The notes beneath the pieces are model-generated. The model was given only the letters and a program-made list of their open reading frames with translations, did not search any database and was not told the origin of the DNA. The translations under genes were made by a program, and so were the position numbers. This document shows positions 33,966-42,956 of a stretch of 64,000 nucleotides of DNA, in pieces. The DNA is from Desulfovibrio sp. A2 (GTDB lineage Bacteria > Desulfobacterota > Desulfovibrionia > Desulfovibrionales > Desulfovibrionaceae): assembly GCF_000226255.1 (NCBI RefSeq), contig NZ_AGFG01000019.1:62001-126000 (forward strand), read 5' to 3'. Position 1 is the first letter of the stretch. The number at the start of each line of letters is the position of its first letter.

Positions 33966-35591
33966 ATGGCTGAAGCACGCCCGCCGGATGGCGGTCTTTC
34001 GCACGACGGGGCGCGGCTGCTCGTCAACGCCCGGTTCCGCGACCCGCTGGCCCCCGCCAGCCTGCACGGGGCCGACCTGCCCGACGCCATGGCCGTGGAG
34101 GGCGGGCGCATCGTGGCCGTCGGCCGCGCGGCGGAACTGGCCCCCTTCGCCGACCGGGGCTTCGTCCGCGCCGACCTTGGCGGGGCCACGGTGCTGCCCG
34201 GCTTCATCGACTGCCATTCGCACCTGCTGCTCACCGGCATCATGGACCTGGGCATGGACCTTTCCGTGGCCGAAACCCTGGGTGACGTGCTGGACATGGT
34301 GGCCGACGCCGCGCGCGCCCTGCCTCCCGGCGGCTTCGTGCGCGGCTTCCGGCTGGAGGAACTGGACCTTGCCGAGCGGCGCATGCCCACGCGGCAGGAA
34401 CTGGACGAAGCCGCGCCCGGCCGGGCCGTGCTGCTGATGCACGCCACCTGCCACCGCTGCATCATGAATTCGCTGGCGCTGCAACAACTGGCCGTACCGC
34501 GCGGGCTGCCCGGCGCGGACACCGAGGGCGGGCGCGGCAACGCCCCGTTCACGGGGCTGGTGCGCGACCCCGGCATCCTCACCTGGGTCTTTCCGGCCAT
34601 GCTGCGCTCCATGGAACGCAGCCACCTGGACGCCGCCGCCCTGGTGGCCGCCCGGTCGGCACTGCGGGTGGGCATCACCACCGTGCATTCCATGGAAGGG
34701 GGCGAACTGACCCCCGGCTGTTCGCCGGTGCTGCTGGACAACGCCGCGCGCCTGCCGCTGCGCGTGGTTTGCTGGAACCAGAGCATGGACCTTGCCGAGG
34801 TGGAACAGCTGGCCCTGCCGCGCGTGGGCGGGTGCATCTGCGCCGACGGCGAACTGGACGCGCGCACCGCCGCGCTGTTCGAGCCCTACAGCGACGAGCC
34901 GGACAACGACGGCACCCTGCTGTACACCCAGCAGGAAATGGACGACTTCGTGCTGCAGGCCCACGCGCGCGGGTTGCAGGTGGCCGTGCATTGCGAGTCG
35001 GAACGGGCCATCGACCAGGTGCTGCGCGCCATCGAACGCGCCCAGCGGCTGGAGCCACGCATCGACTGCCGCCACCGCATCGAGCATTTCGAACTGCCCA
35101 CGTGGGACCAGATAGACCGCATGGCCGCCGCCGGGGTGGTGGCCTCCATGCAGCCCGCGTTCGTGGAATCGTTCATCGCCGGGCACCGGCTGGCCCACTG
35201 CACATCGCTGTTCGGCCCGCACCGGGTGCGCCGCCTGCACCCCTACCGCGCCATCCTGGACGCCGGGGTGCGGGTGTGCGGCGGCTCGGACAGCCCGGTG
35301 ACCAACTACGCCCCGTTGCGCGGCATGGCCGCCGCCGTCAACCACCCCTTCCCGGAACAGGCGGCCACCATGGCCGAGGCCCTGCGCATGTTCACCGTCG
35401 AGGCCGCGTTCTCCGCCTTCGAGGAACGGGACAAGGGCCGCCTGGCCCCCGGCATGCTGGCCGACCTGGTGCTGCTGGGCCACGATCCGCTGGCCCCGTC
35501 CGCCGGTTCCGCCCCCACGGACGCAGCCTCCATCCCCGTGCTGGGCACATGGGTGGATGGAAGGCCGACAAACGCCGAGAATGGAGAGTAG
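33966..35591 (+). CDS. Amidohydrolase family 3 (YtcJ-like) metal-dependent hydrolase
   Basis: A 541-residue amidohydrolase. The ATG lies two bases after the aguB stop. The metal-binding HxH is in LPGFIDCHSHLL, later His ligands are in VAVHCESERA and HRIEHFELP, and a conserved Asp lies in VCGGSDSPVTNYAPLRG. The C-terminus closes the metal-linked beta-sandwich (LAPGMLADLVLLGHDPL). YtcJ-like enzymes cleave C-N bonds in varied compounds. Coupling to aguB suggests an N-acyl or carbamoyl polyamine-related substrate, which is inference. A strong terminator follows. Confidence 0.85.
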   Translation: MAEARPPDGGLSHDGARLLVNARFRDPLAPASLHGADLPDAMAVEGGRIVAVGRAAELAPFADRGFVRADLGGATVLPGFIDCHSHLLLTGIMDLGMDLSVAETLGDVLDMVADAARALPPGGFVRGFRLEELDLAERRMPTRQELDEAAPGRAVLLMHATCHRCIMNSLALQQLAVPRGLPGADTEGGRGNAPFTGLVRDPGILTWVFPAMLRSMERSHLDAAALVAARSALRVGITTVHSMEGGELTPGCSPVLLDNAARLPLRVVCWNQSMDLAEVEQLALPRVGGCICADGELDARTAALFEPYSDEPDNDGTLLYTQQEMDDFVLQAHARGLQVAVHCESERAIDQVLRAIERAQRLEPRIDCRHRIEHFELPTWDQIDRMAAAGVVASMQPAFVESFIAGHRLAHCTSLFGPHRVRRLHPYRAILDAGVRVCGGSDSPVTNYAPLRGMAAAVNHPFPEQAATMAEALRMFTVEAAFSAFEERDKGRLAPGMLADLVLLGHDPLAPSAGSAPTDAASIPVLGTWVDGRPTNAENGE

Positions 35592-36051
35592 CGGTCGCCG
35601 ACCCCCTATCGGCATTCATCCACTTTTCGGCCGAATGCATCGGTCTCATTGCACCGTCCACCTTCCCCCCTCCGACCCGCTCGGACCTTTCGGAGAGCAC
35701 AAGAGCAGCAAGAAAAGCCCCGGGAGCTCATGGGTCTCGGGGCTTTTCTCCATATTTCCCGCGAGGCGACGCCGCATGGAATGCACCGGCGGCAAACCTG
35801 CGATGGCCTGCGCGTTCATACTGCAACGTCACCGATATGCCACCCAACAGACTCCATATCGAACGACATGACTGTTTACCCATATAATTTCGGGATGTTG
35901 ACATGAAACTGCAAATATGAGCAACATACCCTGCCCATAGCAGTGCCCTCTCACGGGCACTGATGTAATTCTGTGTAACACTTCATCTATTTCGACACCC
36001 GCCATACCAGTTCACGCCACACCCGCCCAACCCAAGCGACAGGGGGTCGCA
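35592..36051. other. Intergenic region before the ABC importer
   Basis: No gene in 460 bases. It holds the terminator at 35711-35749 and an AT-rich stretch (35820-36000). TATAAT at 35883-35888 is a possible -10 without a good -35, and TTGACA at 35898-35903 lacks a matching -10. Confidence 0.5.
35711..35749 (+). terminator. Rho-independent terminator after the amidohydrolase gene
   Basis: A perfect 12-bp stem (AGAAAAGCCCCG, 35711-35722, with CGGGGCTTTTCT, 35738-35749) whose right arm carries the T-run, followed by CCATATTTC. Confidence 0.85.
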
Positions 36052-37104
36052 TTGTCCGCCATTCAACTTCTGAACGTCAGCAGGCACTGGGGCGACGTCC
36101 GCGCCGTGGACGACGTGTCCTTCGAGGTGGAACAGGGCACCATGCTGGTGCTGCTGGGGCCTTCGGGCTGCGGCAAGTCCACCACCCTGCGGCTCATCGC
36201 GGGACTGGAATCCGTAACGTCCGGGCGCATCACCATCGGCGAGCGCGACGTCACCAACCTGCCCCCGGCCCAGCGCCAGTTGGCCATGGTCTTCCAGTCT
36301 TACGCGCTGTTCCCGCACCTGACCGTGCGCGACAACATCCTGTTCGGGCTCACCGTGCGCAAGGTGCCCGAGGCCGAGCGCGAAAAGCGCCTCACCCGCG
36401 CCGTGGACATCCTGGGCCTGGGCGGCCTGTTGCTGCGCAAGCCGGGCGAACTTTCCGGCGGGCAGCAGCAGCGCGTGGCCCTGGGCCGTGCCCTGGTGGC
36501 CGAGGCCGCCGTGTGCCTGATGGACGAGCCGCTCTCCAACCTCGACGCCAAGCTGCGCCACGAGATGCGGCGCGAGATCCGCGCCTTGCAGCAGACCCTG
36601 GGCATGACCATGGTCTACGTCACCCACGACCAGACCGAGGCCATGAGCATGGCCGACCGCATCATCCTGATGCAGGGCGGGCGCATCGTGCAGAACGCCA
36701 CCCCGTCGGAACTGTACTCCCGCCCCGCCACCACATTCGCTGGCAGCTTCATCGGCACGCCGCCCATGAACCTGGTGCGGCTGGACGACGCGCGCGGCAG
36801 CGTCTGCGTGGCGGGCAGCCGCTCCGGCACGGTGAGCGTGGTGGACAGCGCAAACCACATCCTGGGCATCCGGCCGGAGCACGTGCGCATCGCGCCCGAA
36901 GGCTGGCGCGCCGTGGTGGAAAGCGTGGAATATCTGGGCTCCAGTTCGGTACTGGGCTGCCGCGTGGGCGGCGAAGAGCTTTCCGTGGTGGTGGACGGCG
37001 TGTCGCCCATCGCCGTGGGGGCGGAAATATACCTGCACTGCCCGGACGAGCACATTCACGTCTTCGACGCGGCAACCGGAGAGCGGCGCGGCACCTGCCG
37101 TTGA
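36052..37104 (+). CDS. Carbohydrate/glycerophosphate-type ABC importer ATPase (UgpC/MsmK-like)
   Basis: A 350-residue ATPase with a TTG start preceded by AGGGGG. Walker A GPSGCGKST, Q-loop MVFQSYALFPHLTVRDNILF, signature LSGGQQQRVALGRAL, Walker B VCLMDEPLSNLDAKLR and H-loop YVTHDQTEAMSMADRI. A TOBE-type tail (ILGIRPEHVRIAPEGW) matches the CUT1 family (UgpC, MalK). It is the first gene of an importer operon with a binding protein and two permeases. The substrate is unresolved. Confidence 0.92.
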   Translation: MSAIQLLNVSRHWGDVRAVDDVSFEVEQGTMLVLLGPSGCGKSTTLRLIAGLESVTSGRITIGERDVTNLPPAQRQLAMVFQSYALFPHLTVRDNILFGLTVRKVPEAEREKRLTRAVDILGLGGLLLRKPGELSGGQQQRVALGRALVAEAAVCLMDEPLSNLDAKLRHEMRREIRALQQTLGMTMVYVTHDQTEAMSMADRIILMQGGRIVQNATPSELYSRPATTFAGSFIGTPPMNLVRLDDARGSVCVAGSRSGTVSVVDSANHILGIRPEHVRIAPEGWRAVVESVEYLGSSSVLGCRVGGEELSVVVDGVSPIAVGAEIYLHCPDEHIHVFDAATGERRGTCR

Positions 37105-37198
37105 CACCCCCCGCGACACAACGGACACATTCGCCCCGTATGGGTGATTCCGGCGGTTTACGACCATATTCAACGCAACATCGCAGGAGGCATCACAC

Positions 37199-38494
37199 AT
37201 GACCGGTTTCAGAAAAGCGTGCACCGTGATGGCGGCGGCCCTGCTGTCGCTGACGTTGCTGGCGGGCTCCGCGCTGGCGGAAAAGGTGAACCTCACCTTC
37301 TACTTCCCCGTTTCCGTGGGCGGGCCCATCACCAAGATCGTGGAAGGCATGACCGAGCAGTTCATGAAGGAACACCCGGACATCCAGGTCACGCCGGTGT
37401 ACGCGGGCATCTACCGCGAAACCCTGACCAAGGCCCTTACCGCCCTGCGCGGTGGCGAGCCGCCGCACGTGGCCGTGCTGCTGTCCACCGACATGTACAC
37501 CCTCATCGACGAAGATGCGGTGGTGGCCTACGACGACATCCTGAAGCCCGAGGAAATGGGCTTCACCAAGGCGTTCTTCCCGGGCTTCATGCGCAACAGC
37601 CAGACCGGCGGCAAGACCTGGGGCATTCCCTTCCAGCGCTCCACCATCGTGATGTACTGGAACAAGGAAGCCTTCAAGGCCGCCGGGCTGGACCCCGAAA
37701 AGGGCCCCGCCAACTGGAACGAGCTGGTGGAAATGGGCAAGAAGCTTACCGTGCGTGACGCTTCCGGCAAGGTCACCCAGTGGGGCGTGGCCATTCCCTC
37801 CACCGGGTACGCCTACTGGATGTTCCAGGCCCTGGCCATCCAGAACGGCGTGGAACTGATGAACGCCGAAGGCACCAAGACCTTCTTCGACGCCCCCAAG
37901 GCCGTCGAGGCGCTGCAATTCCTGGTGGACCTGGCCCACAAGCACGAGGTCTCGCCCAAGGGCACCATCGACTGGGCCACCACCCCGCGCGACTTCTTCG
38001 AGCGCAAGACCGCCATCATGTGGACCACCACCGGCAACCTGACCAACGTGCGCAACAACGCACAGTTCCCCTTCGGCGTGGGCATGCTGCCCGCCAGCGC
38101 CCGCCCCGGCTCGCCCACGGGCGGCGGCAACTTCTACATCTTCAAGAAGGCCAGCCCCGCCGAGCGCAAGGCGGCCGTCGCCTTCGTGCAGTGGATGACC
38201 AGCGCGGACCGCGCCGCCCAGTGGGGCATAGACACCGGCTACGTGGCCGTGCGCCCCGACGCCTGGGAAACCCCGGCCATGAAGGACTACGTGGCCAAGT
38301 TCCCCGTGGCGGCCGTGGCCCGCGACCAACTGGCCCACGCCGTGCCGGAACTGTCCACCCACGACAACCAGCGCGTGACCAAGGCGCTGGACGACGCCAT
38401 CCAGGCCGCCTTGACCGGCTCCAAGAAGCCCGCCGAGGCCCTGAAGGACGCCCAGAAGGAAGCGGAACGCATCCTGCGCCGCTACGGCAAGTAG
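37199..38494 (+). CDS. Extracellular solute-binding protein, family 1 (UgpB-like)
   Basis: A 431-residue periplasmic binding protein. GCAGGAGG precedes the ATG. The signal peptide spans about residues 1-27 (TVMAAALLSLTLLAGSALA). The mature part begins EKVNLTFYFPVSVGGPITKI and has UgpB-like blocks (FMKEHPDIQVTPVYAGIYRE, QRSTIVMYWNKEAFKAAGL, FYIFKKASPAERKAAVAFV). It suits sn-glycerol-3-phosphate, glycerophosphodiesters or another polyol/sugar. A 15-bp hairpin follows before the permease genes. Confidence 0.9.
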   Translation: MTGFRKACTVMAAALLSLTLLAGSALAEKVNLTFYFPVSVGGPITKIVEGMTEQFMKEHPDIQVTPVYAGIYRETLTKALTALRGGEPPHVAVLLSTDMYTLIDEDAVVAYDDILKPEEMGFTKAFFPGFMRNSQTGGKTWGIPFQRSTIVMYWNKEAFKAAGLDPEKGPANWNELVEMGKKLTVRDASGKVTQWGVAIPSTGYAYWMFQALAIQNGVELMNAEGTKTFFDAPKAVEALQFLVDLAHKHEVSPKGTIDWATTPRDFFERKTAIMWTTTGNLTNVRNNAQFPFGVGMLPASARPGSPTGGGNFYIFKKASPAERKAAVAFVQWMTSADRAAQWGIDTGYVAVRPDAWETPAMKDYVAKFPVAAVARDQLAHAVPELSTHDNQRVTKALDDAIQAALTGSKKPAEALKDAQKEAERILRRYGK

Positions 38495-38541
38495 GGCGCA
38501 CTCCCGCTGACTGACTGCCTGTCCGAATGATTGACCGAACA

Positions 38542-38582
38542 CCCCTGCCGGGGCGGGGCCGCGCGCTCCGCCCCGGCAGGGG
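38542..38582 (+). other. 15-bp hairpin between binding-protein and permease genes
   Basis: CCCCTGCCGGGGCGG (38542-38556) pairs exactly with CCGCCCCGGCAGGGG (38568-38582) over an 11-base loop. No T-run follows. Such structures after binding-protein genes often stabilise the upstream mRNA and lower downstream expression. Confidence 0.6.
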
Positions 38583-38661
38583 GATACCAGCACTACATTG
38601 GCAGTGCACTGCATCGGCCGTTCACCGCACGCCGTGCACAGCCTGATCCGGAGGTTCATCC

Positions 38662-39555
38662 GTGCCACCAGCCGTCCGCAGCCCCGCCGCCATGCGCAAC
38701 ATCCACGCCTGGCTCCTGCTGCTGCCCGCCATGGCCTTCATCGCGGCGTTCACCCACTACCCGGCGGTGAATACCTTCATCCACAGTTTCTTCCTGGATG
38801 GCAGGGGCGGCGCGCCCGCGCAGTTCGTGGGGCTGGAGCACTACCAGTACCTGCTGGAGGACGAGGTGTTCCACAAGGCGCTGGTGAACAACCTGCTCTT
38901 CGCCTGCGGCACCATTCCGCTGTCCATCAGCCTGGCCATGACCATGGCCTTTCTGGTCAACGCCGGGCTCGCCGGGCAGTCGGCGCTGCGGCTGTGCTAC
39001 TTCGTGCCCACCGTGCTGCCCATGATCGCGGTGGCCAACATCTGGCTGTTCTTCTACACGCCGGAATACGGCCTGCTGGAGCAGATTCGCGGGGCGCTGG
39101 GTCTCACCGGAGTGAACTGGCTGGGCAGCGAAGCCACGGCCCTGCCGTGCGTCATCGCCGTGGCGGTATGGAAGGATGCTGGTTTCTTCATGATCTTCTA
39201 TCTTGCGGCGTTGCAGCAGATACCGCCTTCGCTGGGTGAGGCGGCCATGCTGGAGGGGGCATCGCGTTTCTACTACTACCGCAAGGTGGTCATACCGTTG
39301 CTGATGCCCACCACCCTGTTCGTGCTGGTGAACGCCACCATCAACGCCTTCCGCATGGTGGACCACCTGTTCGTGCTCACGCAGGGGGGGCCCAACAACG
39401 CAAGTTCCCTGCTGCTCTACTACATCTACGAAGTCAGCTTCAAATACTGGGATACCGGCTACGGCGCGGCGCTTACCATGGTGCTGCTGGGCTTTCTGGC
39501 CCTGGCCTCCATCGGCCAATTCGGCTTTCTCGAGCGCAAGGTGCATTACAGATGA
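38662..39555 (+). CDS. ABC importer permease (UgpA-like)
   Basis: A 297-residue inner-membrane permease. The GTG start follows CCGGAGG by seven bases. Six predicted helices begin with AWLLLLPAMAFIAAFTHYP. The EAA loop is LGEAAMLEGASRFYYYRKV and VLTQGGPNNASSLLLYYIYE is typical of UgpA/MalF-type proteins. Its stop overlaps the next permease start. Confidence 0.92.
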   Translation: MPPAVRSPAAMRNIHAWLLLLPAMAFIAAFTHYPAVNTFIHSFFLDGRGGAPAQFVGLEHYQYLLEDEVFHKALVNNLLFACGTIPLSISLAMTMAFLVNAGLAGQSALRLCYFVPTVLPMIAVANIWLFFYTPEYGLLEQIRGALGLTGVNWLGSEATALPCVIAVAVWKDAGFFMIFYLAALQQIPPSLGEAAMLEGASRFYYYRKVVIPLLMPTTLFVLVNATINAFRMVDHLFVLTQGGPNNASSLLLYYIYEVSFKYWDTGYGAALTMVLLGFLALASIGQFGFLERKVHYR

Positions 39556-40385
39556 GCCAGACCAACATCTACGACAGCCGGGGCCTGGCCCGCCTGCTGG
39601 ACACCGCCGCGGCGTGGACCCTGGCCCTGCTGTGGGCCCTGCCGTTGCTGTACGCCGTGTGGACGGCCTTCCACCCCTCGGAATTTTCCACCCGGTTCAC
39701 GCTCACGGCCCCGCTGACGCTGGAGAATTTCGTGTCTGCCTGGCACGCGGCCCCCTTTGCCCGCTACCTGGTCAACACCGTGCTGCTGGTGACCATGGTG
39801 CTGGCCGCGCAGCTGGTGCTGTGCACGCTGGGAGCCTATGCCTTCGCCAAGTATGACTTCCCTGGCAAGGGCGTGCTGTTCGCGCTGGTTCTCATGCAAC
39901 TGATGATCATGCCCGACGTGCTGGTGGTGGAAAACTACCGCACCATGGGCGCCATCGGCGTGCTGGATTCCACCCTGGCCATCGGCCTGCCGTACATGGC
40001 ATCTGCCTTCGGCATCTTTCTGCTGCGCCAGACCTTCAAGAGCATACCGAAGGAACTGGACGAGGCCGCCGCCGTGGAAGGGGCCAGCACCCTACAGATT
40101 CTCTGGAAGGTCTACGTGCCGCTGGGCAAGCCGGTGTACCTGGCCTACGCGCTGGTTTCCGTCAGCTACCACTGGAACAACTTCCTGTGGCCGCTCATCG
40201 TCACCAACACCACCAACTCGCGGCCGCTCACCGTGGGCTTGCAGGTGTTCTCGTCCACCGAGCAGGGTGTGGACTGGTCCATCATCACCGCCGCCACCCT
40301 GATGACCTCGGGCCCGCTGCTGGTCGGGTTTCTGCTGTTCCAGCGCCAGTTCGTGCAGTCGTTCATGCGGGCGGGCATCAAGTAG
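39552..40385 (+). CDS. ABC importer permease (UgpE-like)
   Basis: A 277-residue permease with six predicted helices and the EAA loop KELDEAAAVEGASTLQILWK. It ends QRQFVQSFMRAGIK, close to the conserved (F/Y)xxGxxxGAxKG end of the UgpE family but shortened. Start and upstream stop overlap (ATGA). Confidence 0.92.
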   Translation: MSQTNIYDSRGLARLLDTAAAWTLALLWALPLLYAVWTAFHPSEFSTRFTLTAPLTLENFVSAWHAAPFARYLVNTVLLVTMVLAAQLVLCTLGAYAFAKYDFPGKGVLFALVLMQLMIMPDVLVVENYRTMGAIGVLDSTLAIGLPYMASAFGIFLLRQTFKSIPKELDEAAAVEGASTLQILWKVYVPLGKPVYLAYALVSVSYHWNNFLWPLIVTNTTNSRPLTVGLQVFSSTEQGVDWSIITAATLMTSGPLLVGFLLFQRQFVQSFMRAGIK

Positions 40386-40430
40386 GGCCGGAAAGCAGGG
40401 GATCGGGAAACAGCCCACCGGGAAACAGCC

Positions 40431-41300
40431 ATGCCGCAACTCGACATCATTCCGCCGTACGAACTGGCCCGCCTGGCCCGCCATCAGGGTGAACCGGCCC
40501 TGGCCGCCATCCGCCGCGAATTCGTGCCCGCCGTGACCAACCCGGTGTGGCGCGGCCTGGTGGAAGAATTCATGGAACTGGAAGAGCCCCTGACGCCCTA
40601 TGCCCATCCCCGGCACCCGGCGTGGAGCTTTGCCGCCTCGCCAGGCTCCGGCGCGCACCACGGGCACATCGGGGGGCTGGCCCTGCACGTGCTGCAAGAC
40701 CTGCGCAACGCCCGCGCCCTGGGCGACGCGCACGAGGCGCGCGGCCTGCCGCTGGACCGCGGCCTGCTCTACGCCGCCATCCTGCTGCACGACTGCCTGA
40801 AGCGCTTCGTGTACGCCTTCGACGCGGACTACACCCTGCACAAGTCCGAAGACCCGTTCATCGCCCGCAACGAGGACCACCACTCATGGGTGCTGCGCGA
40901 ACTGGCCGCGCGCGGAGCGGACGAGCAGATCATCCTGGCCACCGCCGCCATGCACGGGCTGGACGACGTGAGCCTGGCCGAAGGGGTGAAGCCGCTGGCC
41001 GTGGTCAACCATTATCTGGACATCGGCCTGACCGGCCTGACCATGCGGGCAGAGGACGTGCGGGCGGAACACGCCATCGGCTTTCTGGCCGATTCCGACT
41101 GGCCCTGGAGCGGGCGCGCCCAGCAGCGCACACGCGAACTGGCCGAGGGCATGGCCCCGCTGTGCGGCGTGCCCGCCGGGTACATGCACCTGTACCTGGG
41201 TTCACGCTTCAGCTTCGAGCACGTCGATGGGCTGTTGCAGGACATGGGCCGGGAACTGGCCATGGCGCGGCTGCTGGAAAGGATGGGGAAGGACGGGTAG
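40431..41300 (+). CDS. HD-domain hydrolase linked to the ABC importer
   Basis: A 289-residue metal-dependent phosphohydrolase of the HD superfamily. Metal ligands are visible as His in GAHHGHIGGLALHVLQD (about residues 74-90), the HD pair in AAILLHDCLKRF (about 117-128) and further His in NEDHHSWVLRELA. It begins 45 bases after the permease stop, so it is probably co-transcribed with the importer. It may act on the imported compound or on a cyclic nucleotide; neither can be decided. The link of an HD hydrolase to a Ugp-like importer is unusual. Confidence 0.8.
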   Translation: MPQLDIIPPYELARLARHQGEPALAAIRREFVPAVTNPVWRGLVEEFMELEEPLTPYAHPRHPAWSFAASPGSGAHHGHIGGLALHVLQDLRNARALGDAHEARGLPLDRGLLYAAILLHDCLKRFVYAFDADYTLHKSEDPFIARNEDHHSWVLRELAARGADEQIILATAAMHGLDDVSLAEGVKPLAVVNHYLDIGLTGLTMRAEDVRAEHAIGFLADSDWPWSGRAQQRTRELAEGMAPLCGVPAGYMHLYLGSRFSFEHVDGLLQDMGRELAMARLLERMGKDG

Positions 41301-41326
41301 GAAGAGGCTGAACCTTGTCCCGAAAA

Positions 41327-41350
41327 TGGTTTTCTCAACAAAGAAAACCA
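41327..41350 (+). terminator. AT-rich hairpin after the HD gene
   Basis: A perfect 9-bp stem (TGGTTTTCT, 41327-41335, with AGAAAACCA, 41342-41350) 26 bases after the stop. No T-run follows the stem, so it is a weak terminator at best. Confidence 0.4.
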
Positions 41351-41389
41351 GTAAGAAAACGGCACGATGCCCACCCGTGCTTTGGCTGA

Positions 41390-41425
41390 AAAACAAAAAA
41401 CCCACAGGCGCAAACCTGTGGGTTT
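41390..41425 (-). terminator. Terminator of the initiator tRNA gene
   Basis: On the minus strand an 11-bp stem (arms 41415-41425 and 41398-41408, core CCCACAGG/CCTGTGGG) ends in a run of T (TTTTTTGTTT). It starts nine bases after the tRNA 3' end. Confidence 0.85.
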
Positions 41426-41433
41426 CGATATTC

Positions 41434-41510
<77 letters not shown>

Positions 41511-41621
41511 ACACGATGTGGGGACTGCCTCCCCAGCGAAGAAGGAGTGTATACGCGGGGGTGGCCGGGCTGTCAACCGCGCATTTACATCGCCAGGCAA
41601 ATTCCTTATGTAGTGCGGGCC

Positions 41622-42344
41622 ATGCAGAATATCACCTCACTCTCCGTCGTGCTGCCCGTGTACAATGAACAGGACAACCTGCCCGCCCTGTTCGAGGAAA
41701 TCCGCCGCTCCGTCGCCACCCTTGGCAAGGAGTGGGAAGTGCTGTTCGTGGACGACGGCAGCAAGGACCGCAGCCTGGAGGTCATCAAGGCCCTGGCGGC
41801 GGACCACCCTCAGGTGCGCTACCTGTCGTTCCGCAAGAACTGCGGGCAGTCCGCCGCGTTCGCGGCCGGGTTCCAGGCCGCGCGCCACGAGGTCATCGTG
41901 ACCATGGACGCCGACCTGCAGAACGACCCCGCCGACATCCCCGCCATGCTCGTCGAGTACGAACGCGGGTACGACATGGTCATCGGCTGGCGCGCCAAGC
42001 GCAAGGACACCTTTGCCAAGCGCATCGCCTCCCGGTGGGCCAACGCCATCCGCAACCGCCTGACCGGCGAGACGGTGAAGGACACCGGCTGCTCGCTGAA
42101 GGTGCTGCGCACCGCCATGGCCCGGCGCATCCCCATGTTCACCGGCATGCACCGCTTTCTGCCCACGCTGATGAAGATGCAGGGCGCGACCGTTTCCGAG
42201 CTGAAGGTGAACCACCGCCCGCGCCTGCACGGCGTTTCCAAGTACGGGGCCTTCAGCCGCGCCAAGACCGCCGCCTTCGACCTGCTGGCCGTGGCGTGGA
42301 TGAAGCGTCGCTACATCAATTACGATATCGCCGACCGCAACTGA
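41622..42344 (+). CDS. Family 2 glycosyltransferase (DPM1/ArnC-like)
   Basis: A 240-residue cytoplasmic GT-A glycosyltransferase. The start is the Met of MQNITSLSVVLPVYNEQDNL. The nucleotide-sugar motif EVLFVDDGSKDRSLEVIK, the DxD-type ADLQNDPADI and the acceptor-loop block DTGCSLKVLRTAMARRIPMF are clear. No C-terminal membrane helices are seen, unlike ArnC. It probably moves a sugar to undecaprenyl phosphate. The LAB_N-like small protein follows, as in other lipid-A-related gene pairs. Confidence 0.88.
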   Translation: MQNITSLSVVLPVYNEQDNLPALFEEIRRSVATLGKEWEVLFVDDGSKDRSLEVIKALAADHPQVRYLSFRKNCGQSAAFAAGFQAARHEVIVTMDADLQNDPADIPAMLVEYERGYDMVIGWRAKRKDTFAKRIASRWANAIRNRLTGETVKDTGCSLKVLRTAMARRIPMFTGMHRFLPTLMKMQGATVSELKVNHRPRLHGVSKYGAFSRAKTAAFDLLAVAWMKRRYINYDIADRN

Positions 42345-42415
42345 TGTAAGGGCGGGGCACGCCGCCGCCATGTTCCGGGCCGGGCCGCCCCCCATCTTTG
42401 CACGAGCTTGCGGAA

Positions 42416-42763
42416 ATGGACACGCTGGAATGGATGCTCTGGCCCGCCCGCTGGGCCATCCTGACCATTGGCCTGCTGGCGCAACTGGCCGCGTTGGCGC
42501 TGGCCATGCGCCGGGCGGCCGCCCGGGCCTGCTCCCCACCGTCCCCCCTTCGCGGCCGCCTGCCTGAAAGCTCTGCTGCGCCCGGCTCCGGACCGGCCGA
42601 CGGTTCCCCATCCGTCACGGCCGCCAGCGCTTTGCGCATCTTGCGCGGGCTGTTGCTGACCGGCGGCGGCCTCGTGGCCGTCTTCGCCCTGCTGGAGCGC
42701 GACATGCTGCTGCTTGCCGGGCAGGCGCTGGTACTGCCGTTGCTCTGGCCGCGCCTGCGCTGA
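42416..42763 (+). CDS. Small membrane protein with LAB_N-like ends
   Basis: A 115-residue protein with a first helix (WAILTIGLLAQLAALALAM) and two more after residue 70 (LLLTGGGLVAVFALL, MLLLAGQALVLPLLWP). RDMLLLAGQALVLPLLWPRL resembles the end of the lipid-A biosynthesis N-terminal (LAB_N) domain. A ~40-residue Pro/Ser/Ala-rich stretch separates the helices and is unlike the compact family form. It follows the glycosyltransferase by 70 bases. The similarity is weak, so the function is open. Confidence 0.55.
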   Translation: MDTLEWMLWPARWAILTIGLLAQLAALALAMRRAAARACSPPSPLRGRLPESSAAPGSGPADGSPSVTAASALRILRGLLLTGGGLVAVFALLERDMLLLAGQALVLPLLWPRLR

Positions 42764-42956
42764 TCTGAACGCTCCCGCGCCCGCAGCCCGGCACGCCGCC
42801 CGCGCGGCCGCACCTTCTTGACGTTGCGGCCCGTTGCCGCTACTGCCCACATGCGGCGCATGCCACCCGCCCCGTTCGGGTGGCATGGCAGAAGACATCC
42901 CGCGCCGTTCCGGCGGCAGTTCATCCACCTTCACCCGGCCGCTGCCATAGCCCCGC

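Noticed and set aside
35898..35903. TTGACA as a -35 for the ABC importer operon
   Set aside because: No acceptable -10 lies 16-18 bases downstream.
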